64,000 nucleotides of DNA from Nereida ignava (GTDB taxonomy: Bacteria > Pseudomonadota > Alphaproteobacteria > Rhodobacterales > Rhodobacteraceae): NCBI RefSeq assembly GCF_001049735.1, contig NZ_CVPC01000022.1, forward strand, positions 16,005-80,004. Reading direction: 5' to 3'. Of the stretch, positions 41,510-51,068 are shown piece by piece (the stretch's first letter is position 1; each line of letters starts with the position of its first letter). Below the pieces are notes generated by a model. It saw nothing but the letters and a program-made list of their open reading frames with translations, was not told where the DNA came from and ran no database searches. A program made the translations under genes and the position numbers.

Positions 41510-42925
41510 ATGACCTCGCGTGGACAAGAGTATTGGGCGGGAAGTTCAATGCCGTTGGTGAGCCCGGATATTTTGGGCAAACTTATTGCTGCAACGTCTG
41601 ATTTGGCATTTGTGATCTCGCTGCATGGTGAGGTCCTCTCTGTCATGAGCAAGAAAACAGGTGTAGACTTTGGCGCGGTGCATCGTTGGCAGGGGCGTAA
41701 TATCCGTGATGTGCTGACATCTGAAAGTGTCGACAAACTTGATACAAAGCTTGAACTATTTCTTGCTGGCACCGATTGCGAGCGTCCGATTGAGCTGAAC
41801 CACGTTGAAGCATCAGTACAGTTTCCCATCCAATACACGTTCCACAGGCTCGGGCCTGATGGCAGCTTGTTGATCCTTGGCCGTGACTTGCGTCCAATTG
41901 CGGAAATGCAGCAGCAGCTGGTGAAAACGCAAATTGCTCTCGAACAAGATTATGAGCAGCGCCGTGATTTTGATACGCGCTACCGCGTTCTAATGGAGGC
42001 GAGCACAGATGCATTGGTCTTCATTAACGCGACCTCTGGTCGGATTACAGATCTGAACCGTAATGCGGCAAAGCTATTGGGTGCGTCACGTGACGATTTG
42101 ATGGGTGGTGCTGTTGCTCAAATTTTTGATGGCCGTCGCAAAGGCGAGCTACTCGAAACGCTGCATAACCTTGCTATTTCGGACAGTTTTGCTCCGATGG
42201 AACTTATGGTGCGGGCGTCTAAGCTTACACTTTCTGTTCAGCCGAGCCTATTCCGCGCGGCAGGTGAGAAGCTTTTGTTGTGTCGTTTGGAAAATACAGA
42301 TGCAGGCAGCCGTATCGGCGATGCTTTTGTTGAAGATTTGCAGTCCTTTTATGAGGAGGGCGTTGATGCAATTGTCTTTACGGATGCGTCAGGTGTTATT
42401 CGCTCCGCCAACGATAGCTTCCTCACTCTTGCGGATGCGGGTCATATTACGAATGTGAAGGGGCGCCAGATTAGCGATTTCTTGGTTCGTGGGGGCGTTG
42501 ATCAAAAGGTGCTGCTCGAGAACGCTGCGCGTACTGGTCAAATGCGGATGTACGCGACTAAATTGGTTGGCGATTATGACGGTAGCCGTGCTGTTGAAAT
42601 TTCTGCGACCTATTTGGCGGATACTACCAACTCAAGTTTTGTTTTTGTCATCCGTGATACGAGCCGTGCTGAGCTTGGCCGACCGACTGCTGGTCCTGTA
42701 AGTGATGATGCTGCTCAGTCTGTGATGGAGCTGGTTGGTAACGCAACTCTCAAAGATATCGTTGCAGACACGACTGATGTTGTTGAAAAAATGTGCATCG
42801 AAACGGCTGTTGAGTTGACGGGTAATAACCGCGTCGCAGCTGCAGAGATGCTGGGCCTGTCGCGCCAGTCGCTTTATGTGAAGCTGCGTAAGTTTGGCCT
42901 TTTGGCAAAAAGCACTGACGAGTAG
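41510..42925 (+). CDS. ppsR: PpsR/CrtJ photosynthesis repressor
   Basis: 471-residue regulator: an N-terminal domain, two PAS domains (around residues 155-270 and 280-390), and a Fis-type helix-turn-helix at the C-terminus (NNRVAAAEMLGLSRQSLYVKLRKFGLL). Cys258 (LLLCRLE) and Cys429 (VEKMCIETAVELTG) occupy the places of the two redox-active cysteines of R. sphaeroides PpsR. It represses bch, crt and puf genes under oxygen through TGT-N12-ACA sites, several of which occur in this window. The start at 41510 has GAAGG 7 nt upstream. An earlier in-frame ATG at 41423 would overlap ppaA. Confidence 0.95.
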   Translation: MTSRGQEYWAGSSMPLVSPDILGKLIAATSDLAFVISLHGEVLSVMSKKTGVDFGAVHRWQGRNIRDVLTSESVDKLDTKLELFLAGTDCERPIELNHVEASVQFPIQYTFHRLGPDGSLLILGRDLRPIAEMQQQLVKTQIALEQDYEQRRDFDTRYRVLMEASTDALVFINATSGRITDLNRNAAKLLGASRDDLMGGAVAQIFDGRRKGELLETLHNLAISDSFAPMELMVRASKLTLSVQPSLFRAAGEKLLLCRLENTDAGSRIGDAFVEDLQSFYEEGVDAIVFTDASGVIRSANDSFLTLADAGHITNVKGRQISDFLVRGGVDQKVLLENAARTGQMRMYATKLVGDYDGSRAVEISATYLADTTNSSFVFVIRDTSRAELGRPTAGPVSDDAAQSVMELVGNATLKDIVADTTDVVEKMCIETAVELTGNNRVAAAEMLGLSRQSLYVKLRKFGLLAKSTDE

Positions 42926-42959
42926 CGTCAATCAGCCTTTACACTTGCTGAATCATAAA

Positions 42960-42977
42960 ATGTAATGTTTAGTTGAC
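42960..42977. promoter_or_regulatory. PpsR/CrtJ operator abutting the bchG start codon
   Basis: Perfect TGT-N12-ACA ending 2 bp before the bchG ATG, in the 54-bp ppsR-bchG gap. No clear Shine-Dalgarno stands before the ATG. Confidence 0.75.
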
Positions 42978-42979
42978 AC

Positions 42980-43882
42980 ATGAGTGTCAGCGAAATTAGC
43001 CATTCCCGCACTTTGCCCGAACCCCGTGCAATGCTCCGCCTGATCAAGCCGATCACGTGGTTCCCACCTATGTGGGCATATCTTTGCGGTATCGTCAGTG
43101 CAGGTGTCTCTCCAACCGGCCAATGGTGGCTGGTTATCTTGGGCGTTTTACTCGCTGGCCCCATCGTGTGCGGCATGTCCCAAGCAGCTAATGATTGGTG
43201 CGACCGTCATGTAGATGCAATCAACGAGCCTGATCGCCCCATTCCTTCGGGGCGTATTCCTGGGCGTTGGGGGCTTTGGATTGCTCTGGGTATGTCCGTG
43301 CTGTCACTTGCTGTCGGATATCAGCTTGGTCCTTGGGGTTTTGGCGCGACAATTGTTGGGGTGCTTGCTGCTTGGGCCTACTCTGCTGAGCCGGTCCGCC
43401 TGAAGCGATCTGGATGGTGGGGGCCTGGGCTTGTTGGGTTATCCTATGAAGGATTGCCATGGTTTACGGGTGCAGCAGTTCTTAGCGCTACGGCGCCGTC
43501 CTTGCAAGTCTGCCTGCTTGCATTGCTTTACGCTGTTGGCGCGCATGGCATCATGACATTAAACGATTTTAAGGCCCTTGAAGGCGACCGCGTTATGGGC
43601 GTGAACTCTTTACCTGTTACGATGGGTCCAGCGCGCGCAGCGAAACTTGCCTGTTGGGTTATGGCGGTTCCACAGGTCATTGTTGTTGCTCTTTTGTTTA
43701 CATGGGACCGCCCGCTTCACGGGCTTGCTGTGGCAGGTGTTCTTGCGTTTCAAATTTGGGCAATGCGCGTTCTGCTGAACGACCCAAAGGGTAACGCGCC
43801 GTGGTATAATGGCACGGGTGTCACTCTTTATGTCAGCGGCATGATGATCGCTGCGTTTGCGGTACGGACGGTTGGCCTATGA
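42980..43882 (+). CDS. bchG: Bacteriochlorophyll synthase (geranylgeranyl esterification)
   Basis: 300-residue UbiA-type membrane prenyltransferase attaching the geranylgeranyl (or phytyl) tail to bacteriochlorophyllide a. The prenyl-diphosphate motif is NDWCDRHVDAINEPDRPIPSGR, with a second motif in TLNDFKALEGDR. The N-terminus MSVSEISHSRTLPEPRAML matches family starts, so 42980 is kept although the ribosome binding site is poor. It overlaps the next gene by 4 nt. Confidence 0.96.
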   Translation: MSVSEISHSRTLPEPRAMLRLIKPITWFPPMWAYLCGIVSAGVSPTGQWWLVILGVLLAGPIVCGMSQAANDWCDRHVDAINEPDRPIPSGRIPGRWGLWIALGMSVLSLAVGYQLGPWGFGATIVGVLAAWAYSAEPVRLKRSGWWGPGLVGLSYEGLPWFTGAAVLSATAPSLQVCLLALLYAVGAHGIMTLNDFKALEGDRVMGVNSLPVTMGPARAAKLACWVMAVPQVIVVALLFTWDRPLHGLAVAGVLAFQIWAMRVLLNDPKGNAPWYNGTGVTLYVSGMMIAAFAVRTVGL

Positions 43883-45159
43883 CGCTTGGTTGGCTCTCAA
43901 TTGTGCGGCTAGGTCTGGTCCAGACATGCTTGGGTGCGATTGTTGTCCTCACAACTTCGACCCTAAACCGCTTGATGGTGATTGAACTGGCATTGCCTGC
44001 AGTCCTGCCAGGACTTCTTGTTGCATTGCATTACGGCATTCAAATGACGCGCCCTAATTGGGGGTTCATAAGTGACCAAGGGGGCAATCGGACGCGCTGG
44101 ATCGTTCTGGGTATGATTGCATTGGCGCTTGGCGGATTTGGTGCAGCCCTTGGGGTTGTTCTTTTGCAAACTGTTTGGATTTCGGGCCTGTTGCTTTCTA
44201 TAGTCAGTTACGCGCTTATCGGGCTTGGGGTAGGCGCCTCTGGTACGTCACTTCTTGCGTTGCTTGCCAAATCAACGGCCCCACATCGGCGCGCAGCAGC
44301 TGCTACAATAACATGGCTAATGATGATTTTCGGTATCGCAGTGACCGCTGGTACTGTTGGTGCGTTCCTAGATCCATATTCACCCGAACTTCTGTTGAAG
44401 ATTGTCGCTATCGTATGTGTATCTGCAGTTGTCGTTACAATGCTGGCTACACTAGGTATTGAAAGAGGCATTACCTCAGAGGTTTCGACTGCCGATCCAA
44501 TGGGGTTTGCCGAAGGGCTTCGCGAAGTATGGTCCGAACCTAAAGCACGCATATTCACCATTTTCGTTTTCCTTTCGATGACCGCGTATTTCATGCAGGA
44601 ACTCATTCTTGAGCCTTACGCCGGCCTTGTTTTTGGATTCACGCCTGGTCAATCGACCTCCCTGTCGGGTGCGCAAAACGGCGGCGTGTTCATTGGCATG
44701 CTCACAGTGGGGATTGCTGCCACGGGCCTTCGTATTGGACAGTTACGCCATTGGGTTGTCGCGGGCTGTCTTGGCTCTGCTCTGACACTGATTTTTATCA
44801 CGATCATCGGTCAACTGGGTCATATCCCGCTGACGCCGTTCGTTGTGGGTTTGGGCTTTTTTAACGGCATGTTCGCTGTTGCGGCAATTGGCTCGATGAT
44901 GGCACTGGCGGGTGACGGTCGTGAGACCCGTGAGGGGACCCGAATGGGTCTTTGGGGCGCTGCCCAAGCGATTGCTGCAGGTTTCGGTGGCCTTCTTGGT
45001 GCCGCGGCTGTCGATCTTATGCGCGGCCCTTTGCCTGACGCGACGGCATTTGGCGCTGTCTTTTTGCTCGAAGCATCTCTCTTTTTAGCCGCGGCGCTTA
45101 TGGCTAGCCGCACCATGGAAAACCGTGCGCCAGACGCGCGGCTGATCGCAGGAGAATAA
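43879..45159 (+). CDS. BCH2/PucC-family MFS protein
   Basis: 426-residue polytopic protein of the PucC/LhaA family (the 'orf428' gene of Rhodobacter), with TTSTLNRLMVIELALPA and MQELILEPYAGLVFG. It sits between bchG and bchP in many purple bacteria and may handle pigment delivery during assembly; its specific role is not proven. It is the second family member in the window, beside lhaA. ATGA overlap with bchG and a 3-nt gap before bchP. Confidence 0.9.
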   Translation: MTLGWLSIVRLGLVQTCLGAIVVLTTSTLNRLMVIELALPAVLPGLLVALHYGIQMTRPNWGFISDQGGNRTRWIVLGMIALALGGFGAALGVVLLQTVWISGLLLSIVSYALIGLGVGASGTSLLALLAKSTAPHRRAAAATITWLMMIFGIAVTAGTVGAFLDPYSPELLLKIVAIVCVSAVVVTMLATLGIERGITSEVSTADPMGFAEGLREVWSEPKARIFTIFVFLSMTAYFMQELILEPYAGLVFGFTPGQSTSLSGAQNGGVFIGMLTVGIAATGLRIGQLRHWVVAGCLGSALTLIFITIIGQLGHIPLTPFVVGLGFFNGMFAVAAIGSMMALAGDGRETREGTRMGLWGAAQAIAAGFGGLLGAAAVDLMRGPLPDATAFGAVFLLEASLFLAAALMASRTMENRAPDARLIAGE

Positions 45160-45162
45160 CTA

Positions 45163-46338
45163 ATGTATGATGTTGTTGTTGTGGGGGGTGGACCCTCTGG
45201 TGCGACGGCTGCCGAAGACTTGGCACGCTCGGGAAAGTCCGTGGCAATGCTTGATCGGGCAGGGCGGATTAAGCCTTGTGGGGGGGCAATCCCACCAGTT
45301 GCAATTACTGAATTCTGTATCCCCGATGAACAGCTCGTGGCGAAGATCACAACGGCGCGGATGATCAGTCCCACAGGCCGGAAAGTAGATATTCCGATTG
45401 AAAATGGTTACGTCGGAATGGTTGACCGCAAAGACTTTGACGAATTTTTGAGATGCCGTGCGGCTGATGCAGGGGTTGCGCGCTTTACGGGTACATTTTT
45501 GCGCATTGAACGCGGTGACGGCACAAAAGTGATCTACCGCGATAAAGAAACGCGTGAAGAAATGGCGCTTGAAACAAAGTTGATCATCGGGGCCGATGGC
45601 GCACGCTCAGACGTTGCCCGTGCTGAGGTTCCCGGCGGTGATACCATTCCGTACGTCATCGCGTATCATGAGATTATTGAGGCGCCGACGCCAAGCGAAG
45701 CTTACGACCCGCTGCGTTGTGATGTGATTTATGACGGTAAAATCTCGCCGGACTTTTACGGTTGGGTTTTCCCTCATGGTACCTCTGCAAGCGTTGGCAT
45801 GGGGACTGGCATTGAAGGCGTCGACCTCAAGCAAGCAACTGCAGATCTGCGAATGGCGTCAGGTTTGAGTGATTGCAAAACCCTGCGTAAAGAAGGTGCG
45901 CCCATTCCGCTTAAGCCGCTAAGTCGATGGGATAACGGTAAAGATGTTGTCCTTGCGGGCGACGCGGCTGGTGTTGTTGCCCCCTCATCTGGGGAAGGAA
46001 TTTTCTATGCGATGGCCGGCGGTCGTGCGGCTGCGACTGCGGCGACGGCGTGCCTTACGTCTGGTCGTGTGAAAGATCTGCAGTTGGCACGCAAACTATT
46101 CATGCGCGAACATAAAGGCGTGTTCAAGATTTTGGGCGCCATGCAGGACGCGTATTATAAAAGTGACGAGCGCCGCGAACGCTTTGTCAGCCTGTGCCAT
46201 GATATCGATGTGCAACGCCTCACATTCGAAGCGTATATGCATAAAAAACTCGTGGCGAAACGGCCCTTGGCGCACATCAAGATCGGTATTAAGAACGTCG
46301 CGCATCTGATGGGGCTTGTGAACCCGCTTCGAACGTAA
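45163..46338 (+). CDS. bchP: Geranylgeranyl reductase (bacteriochlorophyll phytyl formation)
   Basis: 391-residue FAD/NADPH reductase converting the geranylgeranyl tail to phytyl. It has the N-terminal nucleotide motif VVVGGGPSGATAAEDLARSG, PCGGAIPP, and a late LAGDAAGVVAPSSGEGIFYAM. It is followed by idi after 10 nt. Confidence 0.96.
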   Translation: MYDVVVVGGGPSGATAAEDLARSGKSVAMLDRAGRIKPCGGAIPPVAITEFCIPDEQLVAKITTARMISPTGRKVDIPIENGYVGMVDRKDFDEFLRCRAADAGVARFTGTFLRIERGDGTKVIYRDKETREEMALETKLIIGADGARSDVARAEVPGGDTIPYVIAYHEIIEAPTPSEAYDPLRCDVIYDGKISPDFYGWVFPHGTSASVGMGTGIEGVDLKQATADLRMASGLSDCKTLRKEGAPIPLKPLSRWDNGKDVVLAGDAAGVVAPSSGEGIFYAMAGGRAAATAATACLTSGRVKDLQLARKLFMREHKGVFKILGAMQDAYYKSDERRERFVSLCHDIDVQRLTFEAYMHKKLVAKRPLAHIKIGIKNVAHLMGLVNPLRT

Positions 46339-46348
46339 GGGTGCGCAG

Positions 46349-46879
46349 ATGAAGGATATAGCTTTGGACGTGATGATCCCTGCGTGGGTTGATGGTGTTC
46401 TGACGCCGGTCGAGAAACTCGAGGTGCATCAGCGTGGCCTGCGTCATAAGGCTGTATCTGTCTTCTTACTTGCGGGCGATAAAGTCCTGCTGCAGCAGCG
46501 CGCCATGTGCAAATATCATACACCGGGTCTGTGGGCGAACACCTGTTGTACGCATCCTGACTGGGACGAAGATGCAGGGGTATGTGCTGAACGCCGTTTG
46601 GCCGAAGAACTTGGTATTGTTGGTGTTAAGCCTGTGTTTGCGGACACGGTTGAATACCGCGCGGATGTTTTCCAAGGCTTGATCGAGCACGAGGTCGTTG
46701 ACGTTTTTGTGGGTCATGTGGATGAAAGCTTGGGTGTAGACCCTAATCCAGCTGAAGTTATGGACTGCCGCTGGATGTCTTTTGCTGAAATCGACCAAGC
46801 GATCGACACTGATCCGGCTCAATTTACGCCTTGGGTCAAAATTTACATGGATCAGTTCCGCCAACAAATATTCGGCTGA
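46349..46879 (+). CDS. idi: Isopentenyl-diphosphate delta-isomerase (type I)
   Basis: 176-residue Nudix-fold isomerase interconverting IPP and DMAPP. The catalytic Cys lies in NTCCTHP and the metal/Nudix region in ERRLAEELGI. The Glu-containing stretch EHEVVDVFVGH is also seen. It is the last gene of the bchG-bch2-bchP-idi run and closes the PGC. Confidence 0.95.
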   Translation: MKDIALDVMIPAWVDGVLTPVEKLEVHQRGLRHKAVSVFLLAGDKVLLQQRAMCKYHTPGLWANTCCTHPDWDEDAGVCAERRLAEELGIVGVKPVFADTVEYRADVFQGLIEHEVVDVFVGHVDESLGVDPNPAEVMDCRWMSFAEIDQAIDTDPAQFTPWVKIYMDQFRQQIFG

Positions 46880-46883
46880 GCGG

Positions 46884-46925
46884 CCGCCACGTCTAGCATG
46901 TCTTCGCTCGACGTGACGGTCTTTT
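46884..46925 (+). terminator. Putative terminator between idi and the polyol operon
   Basis: Stem CCGCCACGTC / GACGTGACGG (one C-A mismatch on this strand, G-U on the other) with a 16-nt loop, followed by TCTTTTCT. It lies between the convergent idi and mannitol dehydrogenase genes. Confidence 0.5.
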
Positions 46926-46955
46926 CTGACTGATGAGTACAGCTGGGTTAGCGGA

Positions 46956-48446
46956 TCACGCTGATTTTTGGCGATCAAAGGCTATGTATTCATTCATTGC
47001 CGGAATGCATCCTTGATCCCAAATCATCGTCAACCAACGGCAAAAAGCGTCACGAAATAGCTCTGCATCGCGCAAATCACCGTAGATATTGCTCTGGTCC
47101 AGCCATGCGGTAGGTTGTTCTTTCGCTTCCAATGCGGCGGCATTTAGCTCAGCCCAAATTGGATCGTTCGCTTCAATGACCGAGCCGTCTTCGCGTGTAC
47201 CGGCGCACATCCGCGCCCAAAGAGCTTCGACCAATGCAAGGCCGCTCACAGATCGACCTGCTGCGAGTTGATCACGCAAGATAGGTAACACGAAACCCGT
47301 GTGGCGCGCAGACCCGTCAAAGGCAACCCGGCGGGTTGTGTCAACAATGCGCGGGTTTGAGAAACGCGCTTCGATCAAATCAACATAAGCCGCGGGTGTC
47401 TTGCCGGGAACAGGTGCCACGGTTGGCGCAATCTCGTTGCGCTCAACCTTGCCAAAGAAATTACGGATCGCAGGATGCGCCATGCAACCCGCAATCGTTT
47501 CGATACTGAGCGTTTCTCCAACGTTCGCGATGACCTGATGGCCGGCATTAAGGATGCGAATTTTCATGGTTTCGAACGCATGGACATCATCGGAAAAAGT
47601 TACTCCAACCGTGTCCCAAGCGGGGCGACCTGCGCAGAACTTGTCTTCAATCACCCATTGGCGAAATGCCTCGTGCGTAACTAAAGCGGGGTCTTTGATC
47701 CCGAAATCATGCGCAAGGGCAAGTTCTTTTGGACCCGTTACGGGCGCGATACAATCGACCATAGAGTTTGGAAAAGTCGCATTGGCATCAATCCAATCCG
47801 CAAGCTCTGGATCAGAAAGACGCGCCAACGACACGACAGTCTGGCGCAAGATATCACCGTTGCCTTGTAAGTTGTCGCAGCTCAATCCTGTGAAAGGCGC
47901 GTGACCCGCCGCACGGCGTAGCTTGAGGGCTGCAACAAGTGCGCCGAAGGCGGTGCGCGGCGTGTCGGGGTGGGCGGCATCGTGCAGCAAATCCGGATGC
48001 GCTGCATCAAAACCCTTAGTTACGGGGTCGATGTAATAGCCGCTTTCAGTGACTGTCATTGCAACAATACGAATAGCAGGGTCAGCCATTTGCGCGATGA
48101 GGGGCGCATTTCCTTCCTCGATAGGCAGGTAATCAATCATGGAGCCAACGACTTCTGCAGAAACGTTTTCTGGGTCCAATTCAACCAACGTTGTTAGGCA
48201 ATCCTGCGCCAACAGTTTTTCACGCATTGCCGCATCATAGGGCCGCACGCCTGCACCAATAATGGCCCAATCGTGCGCCTCTCCTGCTTGCATCAAGCGA
48301 TGCAAATACCACGCCTGATGCGCACGGTGAAAGTTACCAACGCCAATATGCGCGATGCCAGGGGTGAGGGCGGTGCGATCGTATTGCGGGTGTTCAACGC
48401 TCAGTTGATTCAAAGTCGTATTAGAAAGGGAGATCAGCTCATCCAT
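46956..48446 (-). CDS. mtlK: Mannitol 2-dehydrogenase family oxidoreductase
   Basis: 496-residue NAD-dependent polyol dehydrogenase of the mannitol dehydrogenase family. It has the N-terminal GIAHIGVGNFHRAHQAWYLH motif and the catalytic region KIRILNAGHQVIANVG with its lysine. In Rhodobacter sphaeroides MtlK oxidises D-mannitol/D-arabitol and sits in a polyol operon with the same partners. It is last in the operon, overlapping the preceding SDR gene by 13 nt. Confidence 0.9.
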   Translation of the reverse strand: MDELISLSNTTLNQLSVEHPQYDRTALTPGIAHIGVGNFHRAHQAWYLHRLMQAGEAHDWAIIGAGVRPYDAAMREKLLAQDCLTTLVELDPENVSAEVVGSMIDYLPIEEGNAPLIAQMADPAIRIVAMTVTESGYYIDPVTKGFDAAHPDLLHDAAHPDTPRTAFGALVAALKLRRAAGHAPFTGLSCDNLQGNGDILRQTVVSLARLSDPELADWIDANATFPNSMVDCIAPVTGPKELALAHDFGIKDPALVTHEAFRQWVIEDKFCAGRPAWDTVGVTFSDDVHAFETMKIRILNAGHQVIANVGETLSIETIAGCMAHPAIRNFFGKVERNEIAPTVAPVPGKTPAAYVDLIEARFSNPRIVDTTRRVAFDGSARHTGFVLPILRDQLAAGRSVSGLALVEALWARMCAGTREDGSVIEANDPIWAELNAAALEAKEQPTAWLDQSNIYGDLRDAELFRDAFCRWLTMIWDQGCIPAMNEYIAFDRQKSA

Positions 48447-49204
48447 TGTCCACCATCCACATTGTATGTTTGCGCGACGATGTAATTCGCCGCATCGCTG
48501 GCCAGAAAGACGGCCATGCCAGTGAGGTCTTGGGCTGTGCCCATGCGGCCATAGGGAACAGCGGCGCCAACCTCTTTTTTCTTCTGTCCCGGTGCTTTGT
48601 TTTCATGCTTGGCAAAGAACGCATCCACGCCGTCCCAATGCTCACCGTCGACCACGCCGGGTGAAATCGCGTTTACGTTGATCCCATGTTTGATCAAATC
48701 GAGGCCGGCGGATTGGGTCAGGCTGATTACTGCTGCCTTGGTCGCACAATAGACAGCTACGAGCGGTTCACCGCGACGACCAGCTTGCGAGGCCATGTTG
48801 ATGATCTTACCACCTTGGCCACGTTCTATCATGTGGCGTGCCACAGCTTGCATCGTGAACAGCGTGCCCGATACGTTGATGTCAAACACGCGTTGATAAT
48901 CCGCGTGCTCAATTTCAACGATGGGTGCGGCCGTAAACACCGCCGCATTGTTGATCAGAATATCGATGTGACCGAACTGCTCAATTGTAGTGGCAACTGC
49001 GGTGTCAATGCTTGCCGGATCGGTGACATCAACATGCACGGCAATAGCACGATCACCTATCTCACCAGCAGTTGTTGCAGCACGTGTGGCGTCAATATCT
49101 GCAATCGCCACGCGGGCGCCTTCTGCGATGTACGCCTCAGCAAAAGCCCGCCCGATACCTCGGGCGGCTCCTGTGATCAGTGCTGTCTTGCCAGCCAGTT
49201 GCAT
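48434..49204 (-). CDS. smoS: Sorbitol (L-iditol) dehydrogenase, SDR family
   Basis: 256-residue short-chain dehydrogenase. Cofactor motif TGAARGIGRAFAEAY, NNAA, catalytic Ser...Tyr-x3-Lys in MASQAGRRGEPLVAVYCATKAA, and the C-terminal YIVAQTYNVDGGQWMS. It closely resembles the galactitol/sorbitol dehydrogenase SmoS of R. sphaeroides. A 1-nt TAATG overlap ties it to the ABC ATPase gene. Confidence 0.92.
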   Translation of the reverse strand: MQLAGKTALITGAARGIGRAFAEAYIAEGARVAIADIDATRAATTAGEIGDRAIAVHVDVTDPASIDTAVATTIEQFGHIDILINNAAVFTAAPIVEIEHADYQRVFDINVSGTLFTMQAVARHMIERGQGGKIINMASQAGRRGEPLVAVYCATKAAVISLTQSAGLDLIKHGINVNAISPGVVDGEHWDGVDAFFAKHENKAPGQKKKEVGAAVPYGRMGTAQDLTGMAVFLASDAANYIVAQTYNVDGGQWMS

Positions 49205-50208
49205 TACTCGATCCGCAATCCAGCTGTGTCGAACTTGTGAAGCTGCGTTTCGTCTGGTGTGAGGAAAATCTCTTCACCATGCTTGAACGTAGCATCCCCT
49301 GCTGCGCGCACTGTCATTGGGTCACAACCTTCGATGCCGTGAACGTGCACGAAGGTATCAGAGCCCAGATGCTCGGCCACGCCAACAGTGCCCTGCCAAA
49401 GGCCACTGGTTTTGGAGGCAGTCACATGCTCTGGACGAATGCCGATCGTTTCTGCGCCATGCTTATTAGCTTCTGCACCTTCGATCAGATTCATCTTTGG
49501 GCTGCCAATGAACCCAGCGACAAACTTATTGCGCGGCTTGTGATATAGTTCCAGTGGCGAGCCGACTTGCTCGATTACGCCCGCTTGCAGCACGACGATT
49601 TTATTGGCCATCGTCATCGCTTCGACTTGGTCATGTGTCACGTAGATCATCGTTGTCTGCATACGCTCATGCATCTCTGTGATCTCAAGACGCATCCCAA
49701 CGCGCAATGCAGCGTCAAGGTTTGAGAGCGGCTCGTCAAAGAGGAACGCAGACGGATCCCGTACAATTGCACGGCCAATGGCCACACGCTGACGCTGACC
49801 GCCAGATAATTGGCCCGGCTTGCGGTCCAGATAATCAGTGAGGTTCAAAGAAGCAGCTGCCGCTTCAATACGCTTGTTCTGCTCTTCTTCGCTCATGCCT
49901 GCCATTCGCATCGGAAAGGCGATGTTCTTACGCACTGTCATGTGCGGGTAGAGCGCGTAGGACTGAAACACCATCGCCAAGCCGCGTTTGGAAGGCGAAA
50001 CTGAGGTCATGTCTTCGTCGTCGATCAAAACCTTGCCGGATGTTGTGTCCTCAAGCCCTGCGATCAAGCGCAGCAGAGTTGATTTTCCGCAGCCTGATGG
50101 CCCAACGAAGACTGCAAATTCACCGTCTTCAATGGTGAGATCCAATGGAGGGATGACTTGTGTTTCGCCAAAGCTCTTGGTCACTTGTTCAAGTACTATA
50201 CGTCCCAT
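49204..50208 (-). CDS. smoK: Sugar-alcohol ABC transporter ATPase
   Basis: 334-residue MalK/UgpC-type ATPase. Walker [10 protein letters not shown], signature [15 protein letters not shown], Walker [15 protein letters not shown], and a C-terminal TOBE/OB regulatory domain. It energises the importer formed by the two permease genes upstream. Confidence 0.93.
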   Translation of the reverse strand: MGRIVLEQVTKSFGETQVIPPLDLTIEDGEFAVFVGPSGCGKSTLLRLIAGLEDTTSGKVLIDDEDMTSVSPSKRGLAMVFQSYALYPHMTVRKNIAFPMRMAGMSEEEQNKRIEAAAASLNLTDYLDRKPGQLSGGQRQRVAIGRAIVRDPSAFLFDEPLSNLDAALRVGMRLEITEMHERMQTTMIYVTHDQVEAMTMANKIVVLQAGVIEQVGSPLELYHKPRNKFVAGFIGSPKMNLIEGAEANKHGAETIGIRPEHVTASKTSGLWQGTVGVAEHLGSDTFVHVHGIEGCDPMTVRAAGDATFKHGEEIFLTPDETQLHKFDTAGLRIE

Positions 50209-50229
50209 GATATTATCCTATTCCCGGTA

Positions 50230-51063
50230 TTACTTGACGGCGCCAAAGCTGAGGCCTTGGACCAATTGTTTTTGACAGAACCAGCCCAAGACAATGATTG
50301 GGCCAACAGCAGCTGCGGAGACAGCGGAGAGACGTCCAAAGAAAAGACCCTCCGGTGCGCGGTTCCCTTCAATGAGTTTTGACAGGGTCGCGGCGTCAGT
50401 GGTCGTTAAGCGAACTGTCCAATACGCTTCGTTCCAGCAAAAGATAAAGCAGAGCAATGCTGTTGATGCGATGCCGCCCCATGCGAGTGGGATGAGGATC
50501 TCTTTGATCTCTCCCCATGTGTTCACGCCGTCCATTTGGCCCGCTTCGATGATCTCTTTTGGGATCTCTTTGAAGTAGGTGAAGAGCATCCAGATCACGA
50601 TTGGCAGGTTAATTAGGCACAGAACCAGAATGACCATGAAGTGCGTATCAAACAGTCCCAGACTTTTGGTCAGGAAGGTCATCGGATAAAGGACCGCCGC
50701 CGCAGGAAGCATCTTGGTTGAGAGCATCCACATCAGCACATCTTTGGTCGCACGCGTCGGGTTGAACGCCATGGAGTAGGCGCACGGAATACCAACCGCG
50801 AGCGCGAAGATCGTCGCGAACACCGAAGTGATGACTGAGTTGGTCGCAAAGCGCCAATAGTCATAATTATCGGTCATATTGGTGTAATTCTCTAGCGTTG
50901 GTGTGAAGAAGAACAAGAATTCCGGCTTCACGGCATCCGCATCCGTCTTAAAGCTTGTGAGAACAAGCCAGAAGATGGGGAAGAAAAACAATAATCCAAC
51001 AATCCAGGCCAAAAGGGTGCGGCTGAATTGTCCGTATTTCGAAGATTGTGCAACAATCGCCAT
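50230..51063 (-). CDS. smoG: Sugar-alcohol ABC transporter permease 2
   Basis: 277-residue inner-membrane permease with six expected helices and the EAA loop EAGQMDGVNTWGEIKEILIPLAWGG. It pairs with the preceding permease; 5-nt gap behind it and 21 nt before the ATPase gene. Confidence 0.92.
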   Translation of the reverse strand: MAIVAQSSKYGQFSRTLLAWIVGLLFFFPIFWLVLTSFKTDADAVKPEFLFFFTPTLENYTNMTDNYDYWRFATNSVITSVFATIFALAVGIPCAYSMAFNPTRATKDVLMWMLSTKMLPAAAVLYPMTFLTKSLGLFDTHFMVILVLCLINLPIVIWMLFTYFKEIPKEIIEAGQMDGVNTWGEIKEILIPLAWGGIASTALLCFIFCWNEAYWTVRLTTTDAATLSKLIEGNRAPEGLFFGRLSAVSAAAVGPIIVLGWFCQKQLVQGLSFGAVK

Positions 51064-51068
51064 GTCCG

